The notes: generated by a model from the letters alone, not told the origin. Numbered from the stretch's first letter, positions 40,820-50,851 are shown. The stretch is 64,000 bases of DNA from Phocoena phocoena (GCF_963924675.1 NC_089221.1:88222296-88286295), one strand, 5' to 3'. A program made the numbers and translations.

Positions 40820-41304
40820 CACGCCTGGCCAGCGGCGGAGCCGCCGACGCGCCACTCCGGGGAGAGATCAGGGATCCGGAGGGAGGGAGGGAGGGAGGGA
40901 GAAGGGGCGAGAGAGAGCGGGAGCCAAATAAATATGAATAAATAAAAATGAAGAGGGGCGAGAAAAGAAAGAGGCGCACACCAAGCTGAGGAGGGGGAGG
41001 AGAGACAGAAATAAAGGTGGAGGAGTGGGGGGAATAAAGGCAAACTCGCACCCCCACTGGAGGGCTCAGGAGAAAAAAAGGAATCACAAGATGGAGAGAA
41101 GCGTGCGTGTGTGTGTGTGGTGGCGGCGGCGAGGGCGGGGGAAGGGGTGCCAAGCTGTGTCTCGGGCGGCGGCGGCAGGCCGGTCACCCCGGGAGAAGGA
41201 GGTGCGCGCCGGGCCGGGCGTCGGCAGCGCGGGTTGGGGCAGGCGGCGGCGCACGCTGCACAGTCACCGGGAGTTGCGCGCCACGGCCGCGGGGAGACAT
41301 ACAC
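40820..41304 (-). other. EFNA5: EFNA5 5' UTR (extent uncertain) with possible uORF
   Basis: The sequence directly upstream of the start codon must be leader, because no acceptor site is needed for exon 1. It contains a C-rich (CCCT)n run opposite plus-strand GGGA repeats (40879-40901) and an AU-rich stretch opposite 40925-40950. The nearest upstream ATG is at 41304. It opens a 161-codon frame that stops at TGA 40821-40819, sharing the A of the EFNA5 ATG (TGATG). That ATG has a weak context (T at -3). Whether transcripts reach it is unknown. Confidence 0.5.
40879..40901 (+). promoter_or_regulatory. G-quadruplex-type (GGGA)n tract
   Basis: Five consecutive GGGA units on the plus strand, with single-base loops, fit the canonical G-quadruplex pattern. 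The tract lies 60-82 bp upstream of the EFNA5 start codon on the template strand. The transcript carries the complementary CCCU repeat. Confidence 0.7.
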
Positions 41305-42125
41305 CGGCCCGCCGGGCCCGGCTCAGCGTCGGCGCCGCGGGGTGCGCACGGCTCCGCCGCCGCCCAGGGCCCTCGCACTGCGCCCCGCTTCGCTCCAAGT
41401 TACTTTGGCGGCCTGTAGGAAACTGCAGGAAGAGGGCTCCGTGTGGATGGGGGGCTTCCCGCCTGTGGTCCTGGGAGTCTGAGGACCCCCTTCCCCCGCC
41501 TCCTCTGTGCTTTAACCCGGTAACCCCTGGAAATCTCGAAGGAGTCTCGTAGGTGCTACGGGTTCGGGGCGGTGCGCCGAGAAGGGTGGAGATCTGGAGC
41601 CAGAAACCCAGCCCCGCCGGCGTCCTGGAACTGGTTAAGCAGCAGCTAAGGGGGCGAGGAGCGGTCTTGCCTCTCAAACCTCAAAGAAAAGTTTGGCTTT
41701 TCGCGTCTTTCGGCAGGTCCCCTGTCGGAGTCGGACTGCGACGGTGGCGGGAGGCGACACCCTGGCCGCTGCCTGAGTCTCGGGGATTTCTCGCGCGTGC
41801 TTTTCTTGGCCGGGAGTCGGTGCACCAGAGTGAATGGAGAGCAGAGGTCTGAACCAGCCAGCCAGGCGGAGCTGCAGGACGATGCCAATCCAACTGTTCA
41901 GCTGGAGAGCGGGAGGGGAAACAATCACTTTCAAATGAATCCCTCCAACTCCTGGATGGGCTGATGTCAGTCTCCGATCGCCTTCCGGGAGCAAGAATGA
42001 GCCCCCAGACGCGGTGCCAAGAGCCCTGGGTGAGCTCTCAGAAGTGTCCCTGCGACTCCGACTGGTCCGACCCCAAGCCCGGCAACTTGTAGAGAGGCAT
42101 CAATCAGTTTGAAATGCGAAAGGAG

Positions 42126-42146
42126 AAAAAAAAAAAAAAAAAAAAA
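42126..42146. repeat. A21 homopolymer in the CpG island
   Basis: 21 consecutive A on plus (T21 on the EFNA5 sense strand), about 1.3 kb upstream of the start codon. Neither side shows a retroposon body or target-site duplication that I can identify. Confidence 0.85.
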
Positions 42147-42492
42147 GAGCGCACGAGAGCGTGTGGCACCTCCCCGATGACTACATCAGAAAACCTTCCC
42201 GATCCTCCCGCAGCTGCTCCTCTTTCCCTCCTTGGGCACAGCAGCAACAAGAGGTGAAAACCACCGACAGAATCCCAAAACCTTTACCAGGCGGGAAAAT
42301 AAACTTGAGTGCAGCAGCAACACGAGCAGCCCAGGAGGGATTGAAACGACTGGCGAGAAGTGGAAAGGGGTAAAAGTCAGTTTTGCAAAAGAGAAAAAAA
42401 CGAGAGAGAGAAAAAATGCTTTATGGGAAAAATTTCCTCGGGCACGCCCCCTCGTTAATGACCTGCGTGTAAAGCCGACAGCAGCGGCAACC

Positions 42493-42517
42493 CAGCAGCA
42501 GCACCAGCAGCAGCAGC
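42493..42517. repeat. CAG/CTG triplet-rich tract
   Basis: 'cagcagcagcaccagcagca' continues with two further CAG-type units. On the EFNA5 sense strand it reads as CTG/GTG repeats. It is imperfect, interrupted by CAC, and not in any supported coding frame. Confidence 0.8.
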
Positions 42518-42719
42518 CGTACCGGAGCGCGACGCCGCGCGCGTGAACGTGGACGTGGGCGGCGCGGGGGTGGGGTGGGCGTGGAGCGCAGGGCGCGGGG
42601 TCGGCGGGCGGCGCGAGCGCCGGTGTGAGCTCCGGACCGAGAGGGGGAGGCGCCGCCAGCCCGAGCCTAGCCAGCGCTGCTGCCGCCGCGGCCCGGGTCA
42701 TGTGGGCTGTTTTTTTTTT

Positions 42720-44460
42720 TTTTCTTTTCCTCGCAGTTTACTTGGAAAAGGGGTGGGGGGGTGGCTGGAGCAGCCAGTCAGGGAAAGGCCTGCTGTTTGC
42801 TTACAGATCGGGGTTTTTTTCCCTCTTTACTCCAACCGGATTGGTCTGCTCCACGAGAAAGAGGCGTTTTCCTAATCTCCTCCCTTCCCCACGCCTCCTA
42901 ACCCCCCTCCCGGGCCCCACCTTCCAGAAACCTGACTAATTGAATTACTGGGAGTGCTGAGGCGCCCTCTTCTCCGCCCGAACCCGGCAGCCGCGTGTAA
43001 CCCTTTGGCTGCTGAATTCCGTCTGGCCTGAGGAATGATTTGACATCTTTTTAGCTGAGGGTAGGGTCTTTCAGTTACAAAGGAACCGGTTCCCACCCTG
43101 TAGCCGGAGAGCCGAAATCTGTCTCCAGGGCCCCTCAAGTGACACGCAGTCCCAGCAGCCGGCTGGCAGGCAACGACAGTGACTACGTGTTTTTGGAAAT
43201 CTCTGTCCTGTTCTTCACAAGGCGCATTGCCCGGCGCCGGGATATCTGAAAACCTGAGCATCTCTCATGTGCCTTTCAACTCCCCTCTTCCTACCAGGGA
43301 TTTAAAGGTTCATGAGCAGGAAGCAAGACTTTTCTTTAAAGTGATGCTTTGAAAACACATTTTTTTTTTAGATCGAGAAAATCACAGGGTAAAGTGATTA
43401 CAATTCAGTGCGAATCTTCGGCAGGGAGGAAATGAATGCGGCAGGGGAGCCCACCCGAAATACCGTACACCTTTTCTATTTCAACTCCGAGGTTGGTTCA
43501 CTGCCCACTCCCCAAAGGATAAATGCTTTGAACGAACCCGGTGGGGGAAGAAATGGAGGTCAGGGAAGGAATTCCTTTATTATTGGAAAAGGCCTTGCGT
43601 TCCCGGGTTTCTAGTGCAGGTTGCAGTGCCTCGGGCCCTCGGCCGCCACCGTCGGGCGATCACCTGACAGCGAGGCGGTCCTCGCGCCTCGGGACGTGTG
43701 CCGGTGTCCTCCAGCGCCCGGGAAGCTAGCCAGGCGCCCGGCGCTGCGGGGCTACATACTATCGAGACTCGCCCTCATGGGGCTCCGCGGGCTGGGGCCT
43801 GAGTGGTATTAGTCTCTCTAACTCTCTAGGGAATTTGCTGCCTCAGCAAGAAGGGCTAATCCCAAGAAAGAAAACAGCGTACTTTTGCTCCCAAACCTGC
43901 CTGTTCTTCCCTTTACTTATTAGCCCAATAAAATCAAAGATCACGTTCTTCCTCCTGCGCTTTCCAGTCCTCGAGCTCTAGATTTCCAGGCGCTTCGGAG
44001 CTGTTTGGAAGCGTCCAGACGCCCTCCAGTGGTTGGCCTGCATTCCGCACCCAGCGGGGCTATTACCTGTAGTTCAGCCGGGATTGAGTTTGATGGAGAA
44101 TCTGGGGTCATGAGCAATACCGATTTGAGAGGAAAGGAAGAGTCCATATCGGCATGGGATTACCTGGATGTTACGGGCTCTTGCCTAGAAGTTGAGTAGT
44201 TTCTCAATTACAGAAATTTTTCCTATCTGCAGAGACCTGAAATTGTCCTAGAAAAGTAACTCTTCTGTTTTGTGAGTAGATATAAATTGCAATCTGTGTA
44301 ATTATAGATTGCACTACAGACCACCCTAACAAACCAAACACCTTCCTAAAGTAAGAAATGTAAATTCAGAATATTAACACAAATTCTTCTCTACCATCTG
44401 TATATTTCACAAAATTCCAACAGTGAGAAGTCGGAAAACTTAAGCTAGAGAACTGAAGGA
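42720..44460. other. EFNA5 upstream flank, second small CpG-rich block
   Basis: GC content falls, then rises again at about 43620-43800 with many CpGs ('gccgccaccgtcgggcgatc'). This could be a separate distal promoter or enhancer element. No gene recognised on either strand. Confidence 0.45.
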
Positions 44461-44476
44461 TAAGCTTTAATTTTTT

Positions 44477-44640
44477 TTTTTTTTTTTTTACATTTGTAGC
44501 AAGTATTACTATCAAACTCCACTCATCGGGCCAGAGACCCTTGCGATGTTAGCGAAAAACTTGCCCCTCATGTAGCACACTACCTACACTTGTGAGTTCA
44601 TCGTCCAGGGGCCTCAACTCCAAGCTCTAACAATGTGCAG
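44477..44640 (-). ncRNA. H/ACA snoRNA-like retrocopy (snoRNA retroposon)
   Basis: Flanked by a perfect 16-bp duplication, 'taagctttaatttttt', at 44461-44476 and 44641-44656. Read on minus, a body of about 151 nt is followed by a poly(A) of about 13 without any AATAAA signal. The body folds as an H/ACA RNA. Hairpin 1 has base stem GCACA/TGTGC (44638-44634 with 44579-44575) and an upper stem CTTGGAGTT paired with AACTC-A-CAAG, leaving a symmetrical pocket. An H box ACATGA follows at 44573-44568. Hairpin 2 has base stem GCAAG/CTTGC (44564-44560 with 44503-44499). An ACA box at 44497-44495 lies one base after the stem and five bases before the A-tail. H/ACA snoRNAs guide pseudouridylation of rRNA or snRNA and usually lie in host introns. 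This copy is intergenic and probably silent. I cannot assign its family; SNORA19 came to mind, but only as a weak memory. Confidence 0.75.
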
Positions 44641-44656
44641 TAAGCTTTAATTTTTT

Positions 44657-45907
44657 AAATCAAATTTTCACTTAAAGCGTTATCTGATTCCCCCCCCACC
44701 CCCAGTTTTGCTGATGTTCAAGTTCTTGGTCTATTTTAGGGTGCACTTTTTTTTTCTGTTGTAGGAAGGATGCATTTCTTCCCTCAGTCTTTCTGATAGT
44801 AGCTCTAATAGGTGCTCCTATGACAGACAGTTTTGCAGGAAATATTCTGGACCCTTTTAAGGGACATATGTATCTTTAGGAAGATGAGAATTCATGACTC
44901 CTATCTTGGGGAAAATGCTGATTCTCATCGGAGAGACTTTTTAGTCAGGGAAATATCAGGTATCAGGGAGTTAGCAAGCTGGCTTCCTGTGGCATCAAAG
45001 CCAAAAGGAGTGAAGAAAAAGAAATCATATCCACTTATTTCCTATTTAAAACACATACTGTAAGCAAATGTGAAAAATCAATATATCAAAAGAATATGGA
45101 TGTTGTGATATTTTAAATATTTCCAATTTGTTTTAAAGTCTGGATAGTCACATTTTAAGCAGAAAAAGAAAAGCATACATGATGGTTTTCCTTAAAATGA
45201 TTCAGGGAGCTGGAATAAAACGCATTGGAATTTGCAACTGTTCAGAACATAATTCAAATGTCTAGGAGAAATAATTCATAAACTTAAATCAAATGCCTCC
45301 TTCTGGGATTATATACCTAAGTAATTATTGATATTGGAGTAACTAAGCAGCAATATGACAGATACACACTTAGATAAAGTTTGAAGAGAGGTATTATTAA
45401 GTATACGTACCATTAGATAATGTGGCTTTGTCTCCTCAGGAAAATATTGAAGTCATTTGAATTTACACAAATCAGCATTATAGAAAATAATTATGATTAA
45501 CCCAGTGTCACAGAGGCAATGACTCTAAAGTTGGCTATTTAAAGGATAAGTAGCGTTTTGCCAAGTTCAGAAGGAGGTTCCAGTATGTCAGAGAGAAAAC
45601 AGCAAGAAGCTAAATCATGGAGGAATAAAGGTGCAGGGAGTGTTCAAATGCTTTGAGTTCAACAACATTGAAAGAGGGTTGTAGGGAGCTGAGACCTGAA
45701 AAGTTGGTTGGAAATGGACTGTAAAAGGGCTTAGCTATATTCTAAATATATTTGGATTTAAAGCTACCGGTAACCGAGTGCACTGGTGGTTTTAAAACAA
45801 ATGACACTGAAAAAATGACACTGAAGCAATGCTTCAAATTAAAATACAGATAGGGATTTATCTTTCTATTTATTTGTTTATTTATTATTTTTTGTCCTTG
45901 AACTATC
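44657..45907. other. Upstream flank, nothing recognised
   Basis: AT-rich intergenic sequence. A small direct repeat 'aatgacactgaa' occurs twice at about 45800-45825. Confidence 0.5.
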
Positions 45908-46085
45908 TAGGTGGGTGTTCTAACCTTGGCTATGAGTTAGAATCACCTTGAGAGCTTTTTAAAAAAGAACGTGCCAAGGCCCCACTCCCTGTTTTAGGTT
46001 AGGGGCTGGGATTTTGGATCTGTAATTTTTAAAAGCTCTCCAGGGAATTCTAATTAGCATAGAGAATAGAGAATCACTAATCTAG
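45908..46085. mobile_element. MER5-type hAT-Charlie relic
   Basis: 'tgagttagaatcaccttgag', 'aaggccccactccctg' and 'ctctccagggaattctaatt' follow the MER5A/B pattern. Confidence 0.7.
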
Positions 46086-48014
46086 GTAATTTCTTTTTAC
46101 CTTAATGAGTTCAATATTTCAGGAAAAAAAAAAAAAAAGTAAGTTCTGTACTTAGGAGAAATGTCCCAGCTATCCAGGAAGGCAGGAATGTTAATACTTC
46201 CAAGAACTGAATTTCATGATCCTCTCTATTAAAATGAAGTGATACTATAAAAATAATTTTCACATAGCACAAAACAGAATACCGTCTCCAAGACGTGGTT
46301 GCAGTGCAAAGCTTACTTTTAAATATGGATTAGTCTTCCTTTTTAGACTAGTCTGGACTTCCTTTTTGTATTAGCTGCCTCCAGATAGAAGTGGAGATCT
46401 ATTGAGTCAAGTGTCCAGATAAATAAATGAAACAAGCTGGTGTATCAAACCCCACAGTCCACAGACTAAGCAACTCTCGTCTAATATAGCAGTTATACCC
46501 AGAAGAAATAATAAAGGAAATAAACTCAGGATCAAAGATTAAAAAAATGATAATTAGATGAAAAAACTTTCTAACAGGTGACTAACATAATGGTACTTAA
46601 GCTAACTCCGCTATCTATCTTCCCAGAACTTTAGAATTCATTCCAAACGCCTAAGAACCCAGGTTCTATCACCAAACTGTCACCCAGCTATCCTGTGCAC
46701 AGACTATTTGAAGTTACTTAATGAAGCCTCCTCTCTTCTTTACCCCCTTTTATAAGAGCTTTCTCAGAATCTTTAGGAATAACTCTTCACTAGCTTTTCT
46801 TTCCTTACAGACCTTAGGAAATGCTCCTTTTCTATTTCTGATCTAGTTGCCTCTCCTGGGTGCAGCCTAAAAGAGGGAGGAAAAAAAACCTCTACTAAAT
46901 AGAGTACCATGTCTTTACCTTCAGCTTGTGACCTTCAAATTCCATCACGAATTTTCCACTTTTCCTCATTCTCTCTTTAATTTTCTGGCACTTCCTGGAG
47001 TTTGCTTCCCAGCATGCCTTCTCTTGAAGTCTGTGCATAAGTAGAAGCAGTTTTACAAGTTGCTGAAATATCCTTAAAGAGGCATTTTTAGAATTTCTTA
47101 CTTATGAATTGCCTATGTATTGTTTTGCTCATTTCAAAATATAGTTTAAATAAGACCTACATAGCAAACTTTTTAAACATACAGAATTTTGAGCAGTCAT
47201 TTTGATAAACAGCTAAACCAAATAATTAGGCACACATGTAAATATGTGTTATGTTTCTGTGTATTACAAATGTGTATGTGCTTACATATAATTTCAAAAG
47301 AAGCAACCAAGAACTGGTTGATTCAATTTCCACATCACTTTTCATTAGCTAGACTTCAGTATATATACCATAGAGCTATGTGGCCAATATTCAACCATAA
47401 AGCTGATATTGGTAGGTGATATTATTCCCATGAAAAATATTTGTCTTGTCTTTTACTATTTGAACATGTATGTACTTTTACAGCTCTGTATTTCCCCTCT
47501 TCAAATTTTTAAATAAAAATTACCAAATAAAATCTATCTGCATTTTAAAAATCTAATCAATCAACTAAGTATACTATCCTAAAATGGTCTTTGTGAATTA
47601 TTAAATAACATTACACTCCTCGCTTAAAGGAATACAGATTACCATGAATGCACATTACAAAATAAATAAATAAATAATAAATAAAAATTTGTATTTATGT
47701 TTTATTACAATGGCAACATAGATATCTGCAGCATACCTTTATTTAAATAAAAAGAATATATGTAGACTTTTCAGAAATAAAGTTAACCTGTACTTTTTTC
47801 TCAAATATATATAAACTAATAATTAGGATACTTTTCTCCCACCAGCTACAACTACCATCATCCAAAAAGCATGTAAATTTGTGTGCTTTTGCATTTTTTA
47901 CTTGTTTAGAGACACCCCCCCGCAAGGGGGCTAGAACATCTTTTTAAAAATTTAATTGATACCATTATGTACATACACATGTAGCATATTTATGAGCATA
48001 TATACAGACAGAGA
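46086..48014. other. Intergenic sequence, nothing recognised
   Basis: Contains an A16 run near 46124, an AAAT-type microsatellite at about 47660-47690, and a short C7-GCAA-G5 hairpin at 47915-47930. No gene recognised. Confidence 0.5.
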
Positions 48015-48022
48015 AAGAACTT

Positions 48023-48206
48023 TTTTCTTGTTGTTGTCGTGGCCTCTCCCGTTGCGGAGCACAGGCTCCGGACGCGCAGGCTCAGCGGCCATGGCTCACG
48101 GGCCCAGCCGCTCCGCGGCATGTGGGATCTTCCCAGACCGGGTCACGAACCCGTATCCCCTGCATCGGCAGGCGAACTCTCAACCACTGCGCCACCAGGG
48201 AAGCCC
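48023..48206 (-). mobile_element. CHR-type tRNA-Glu SINE (short form, minus orientation)
   Basis: Reverse-complement SINE, from 'gtggcctctcccgttgcgga' to 'ccaccagggaagccc'. Its oligo(T) tail is short and broken (TTTTCTTGTTGTTG). The duplication 'aagaactt' is at 48015-48022 and 48207-48214. It lacks the usual 'cctctcactgt' segment next to the tail, so it is slightly 3'-deleted. Confidence 0.92.
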
Positions 48207-48214
48207 AAGAACTT

Positions 48215-48815
48215 ATTTTTCAATCAATGTTCACCCAAGATTTTCATCAACTTCTGTGAGAATTCTATTTAAAGACGAGCAGAGGATAACCCTTAGTCAG
48301 TAAGCATGATTTCATGAAATAGGAAATGCTGTTTCTAAGCCCCTTTTTAGCATTGGCTTTACTTTTTCTCCCCAGATCTAAACTGGCTAAGCAAAATAGA
48401 ATTACGGCAAACTAAGAAACTCTTTCCTCAAATTATGTGCATATTTTTTACATAAAAGCCTCAGGGGATATTTTGGAGTGTGGATTTTTTTTTTTTTTTG
48501 TAGTCATCTAAATAATTGTCTCAAATTTTTTCCCATTTTTCTTGGCCATGGTAGAGATGGTTTTTAAAGTATATTATTTATTTTTTAGGAAAATTGTCCT
48601 CTTACTGCAGATTTATAACTCTAGTCTGAGACTTCCAAATACCTTATGCCAACATTGTAAATTTTATTGTGATGTCATAAAGTTACAGTTAGGGTATAAT
48701 TTTTTAAAGGCATTTCATTTTGTAGTTTGGAATAACAGTTATAAAGCTGGTCTCTATAGAAACCACTGCAACTTGTGATTTTAGAACATCAGATAATAAT
48801 GCAGAGGATTATTGG
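48215..48815. other. Intergenic sequence, nothing recognised
   Basis: AT-rich, with a T18-type run at about 48486-48499; no gene or confident repeat. Confidence 0.5.
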
Positions 48816-48824
48816 CCAAAACTT

Positions 48825-50506
48825 TTTTTTTTTTTGGATTTTTAAAGAATTTATTCTGTTAAGAAATATAACAGGGGATGATGGCCACAGACATATTACA
48901 ATTGCGGGCCCGGGGCAAATAGTAGAGAAAAAGCCTCCTTTTTTTTTTAATCGCAATTAATCAAAGACTCTACTCCCAGTCCCTGAAATGAAATATAGTC
49001 CCTTTCAGGGTTGATGTTGAGTTTCCAGACCTTTAAGCACTATTAACAGCCAGCTTTCATTATTTCTAGGTGAATTCAGCAATACTCCATTCTTGTTAGA
49101 AATTGTGAAAGATGTTTCTGTGAAAGCTGTTAAAACCACAGTCAAGAAATCTGGTAAATTCTGCTAATTGGTCAGTTCCATCATTCTGTTTCTCATCTCA
49201 ATCTATCATTTGTTTGTAAGATACACCCATAAACAAGAAACATCAAGACAGAAATACAGAGGCACTGTCCTCAAACTCTCTGAGGGCTAGCAGTCTTCAT
49301 GAAACTTCATGTGGGAGTAGAAGGCTTCTTGATCTGGGAAGGTTGTTCCGCAGATATAACAGGAACGGCGCCATCCTCCTTGTGTGAGCGTCGGACATGG
49401 CTGTTGTGGGCAGCATGGGACGCAAAAGATTCGGCACAGTACTTGCGTTTGAAGGGCTTCTCGCCGGAGTGCTTCCTGATATGTGTGCGGAGTATACTAG
49501 AGGCAGTGAACGTCTTTGTACAATACACACAGTGGTAGAGTCTGTCTCCAGAGTGGGCTCTCATGTGTTTGTTCAGGTTGGAAGATTGAGAGAAACATTT
49601 CCCATACACAGAACACTTGTGAGGCCGATGCTTCTCATGAACGTGAAGGATATGGATCCGGAGCCGTTCTCACTTCTCAAAGGATCGTTTTCATAAAGAA
49701 CAGGGAAATTTCCTGTCACCCTTGTCCACACATGGGGTGTACTTGAGATGCTTGTCTCTGTAATATTTGTAGGTAAATACTTTTCCACATCTTTCACACC
49801 TGTACCCTTCTGCAGACTCTTCCGAGGGCCCAGATGCCTGGTTCCACTGCTTTATGACCTGCAGGCTCACGGGAATGTCCAAAAACGTCTCATAGCAATC
49901 TCCATACCACACAAGGAGCTCTGGGTTCTGGTAGATCTCCCTGCAGCTTTCATAAAAGATCTGCCCTTGACATTGTACGGCAACTAAGTTCTGCTCCATG
50001 GGGAAAGGAGCACAGTTGACATAGGATATCCAGTTCCCTGCACCTCCTTTTCCATCAATAAAGTGGCTCAAATGACCATCTTCAAAGAGGTCCCACATCA
50101 GGGAATTATCCCCATACGTCCTGACTTAGCTGGTGTTGACCACTTTACCCTGAAAGGGCCCAAACCTGACTCTTTTGTTTGTGACAGGGCTACTGAAGAA
50201 CACACCAAAATGTGCCACTTCACCGAATTTCGTCCGTCTGAGGCAGAGACCTTCTGGTAGCTGAAGGGAGTTGTTATCCAGAGTCTGAGGAAGAGAATCA
50301 GACCCAGAGCTGTCTGTGGGGACCAGGAGGCCCGAAATTGCCTGGTGCAGGTGGGCGGAGTTCTGAGGGCTGGGGATGACCCCATATAGAACTAAGTACA
50401 GGTCTTCCTGGGTGACGTGGTAATGGTGAGATGCCTTCCCCTCTTGGTTCACGAGTTTGGGGCCATCCTCAGAGCGCTCTCTTTGAGAGCGCAGCAGCCG
50501 AGCGCT
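48825..50506 (-). pseudogene. PRDM14P: PRDM14 processed pseudogene, 5'-truncated
   Basis: The parent, PRDM14, is a PR-domain zinc-finger regulator of pluripotency and germ-cell fate. Read on minus, the copy runs without introns from the region before the PR domain to the stop codon. Recognisable parts are the SGLLVPTDSSGSDSLPQTLD segment, PR-domain motifs (HFIDGKGG, EQNLVAVQCQGQIFYESC, ELLVWYGDCYE), the GYRCERCGKVFTYKYYRDKH finger and later C2H2 fingers, ending FYSHMKFHED-Cys-stop (TAG 49289-49287). It is dead. TAA at 50128-50126 and TGA at 49693-49691 and 49672-49670 interrupt the frame. A frameshift lies near 49360, and zinc-binding Cys residues are lost (for example Cys to Tyr in CSVYGK). 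A 3' UTR of about 450 nt, AATAAA at 48855-48850, and a poly(A) at 48835-48823 follow. The 9-bp duplication 'ccaaaactt' is at 48816-48824 and 50507-50515. Confidence 0.93.
48850..48855 (-). terminator. Retrocopied polyadenylation signal AATAAA
   Basis: AATAAA on minus lies about 15 nt before a 13-nt A-tail, as in the 3' end of a mature mRNA copy. Belongs to the PRDM14 retrocopy. Confidence 0.85.
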
Positions 50507-50530
50507 CCAAAACTTAAAATGAGAACTATG

Positions 50531-50838
50531 GGGGCTTCCCTGGTGGCGCAGTGGTTGAGGACCTGCCTGCCAATGCAGGGGACACGGGTTCGAGCCCTGG
50601 TCTGGGAGGATCCCACATGCCACGGAGCAACTGGGCCTGTGGGCCACAGCTGCTGAGCCTGCGCGTCTAGAGCCTGTGCTCTGCAACAAGAGAGGCTGCG
50701 ATAGTGAGAGGCCCGCGCACCGCGATGAGGAGTGGCCCCAGCTCGCCGCAGCTAGAGAGGGCCCTCGGACAGGGGCGAAGACCCAACGCAGCCAAAAATA
50801 AAAATAAATAAAAAAAATTAAAAAAAAAAAAAAAAAAA
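50531..50838 (+). mobile_element. CHR-type tRNA-Glu SINE (long form)
   Basis: It runs from 'ggggcttccctggtggcgca' through B box 'gggttcgagccctgg' to 'cagccaaaaataaaaataaa' and a poly(A). The duplication 'aatgagaactatg' (50518-50530) matches 'aatgagacctatg' (50839-50851) with one difference. It inserted just outside the 5' junction of the PRDM14 retrocopy, so a minus-strand frame fuses the two by chance. Confidence 0.95.
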
Positions 50839-50851
50839 AATGAGACCTATG

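Larger units (their letters stand above)
39230..42720 (-). promoter_or_regulatory. EFNA5: EFNA5 CpG island / promoter region
   Basis: About 3.5 kb of GC- and CpG-rich DNA, against an AT-rich background on both sides, surrounds EFNA5 exon 1. The densest parts are about 40260-41450 and 42470-42690. It holds GC boxes, for example gggcgggg around 41133-41140. I see no convincing TATA box at a suitable distance, which fits a dispersed CpG-island promoter. Transcription start sites cannot be fixed from sequence. Many long frames run through the island on both strands (up to 345 residues, minus 40116-41153). They are Pro/Arg/Ala/Gly-rich and reflect the scarcity of stop codons, not proteins. Confidence 0.85.

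Noticed and set aside
40116..41153. 345-residue minus-strand open frame across the EFNA5 exon
   Set aside because: It is in a different frame from the real EFNA5 coding exon, is dominated by Pro/Arg/Ser, and exists because the CpG island has few stop codons.
42186..42701. 171-residue minus-strand frame with Cys/Val/Ala-rich repeats
   Set aside because: The repeats come from the CTG tract; no signature of a real protein.
47915..47930. C7-GCAA-G5 hairpin with a GNRA-type loop
   Set aside because: Too short and isolated to support a functional RNA; likely a homopolymer coincidence.
50126..50689. 187-residue minus-strand frame looking like a novel protein
   Set aside because: A chance fusion of reverse SINE sequence with the 5' end of the PRDM14 retrocopy; the two are separated by both target-site duplications.
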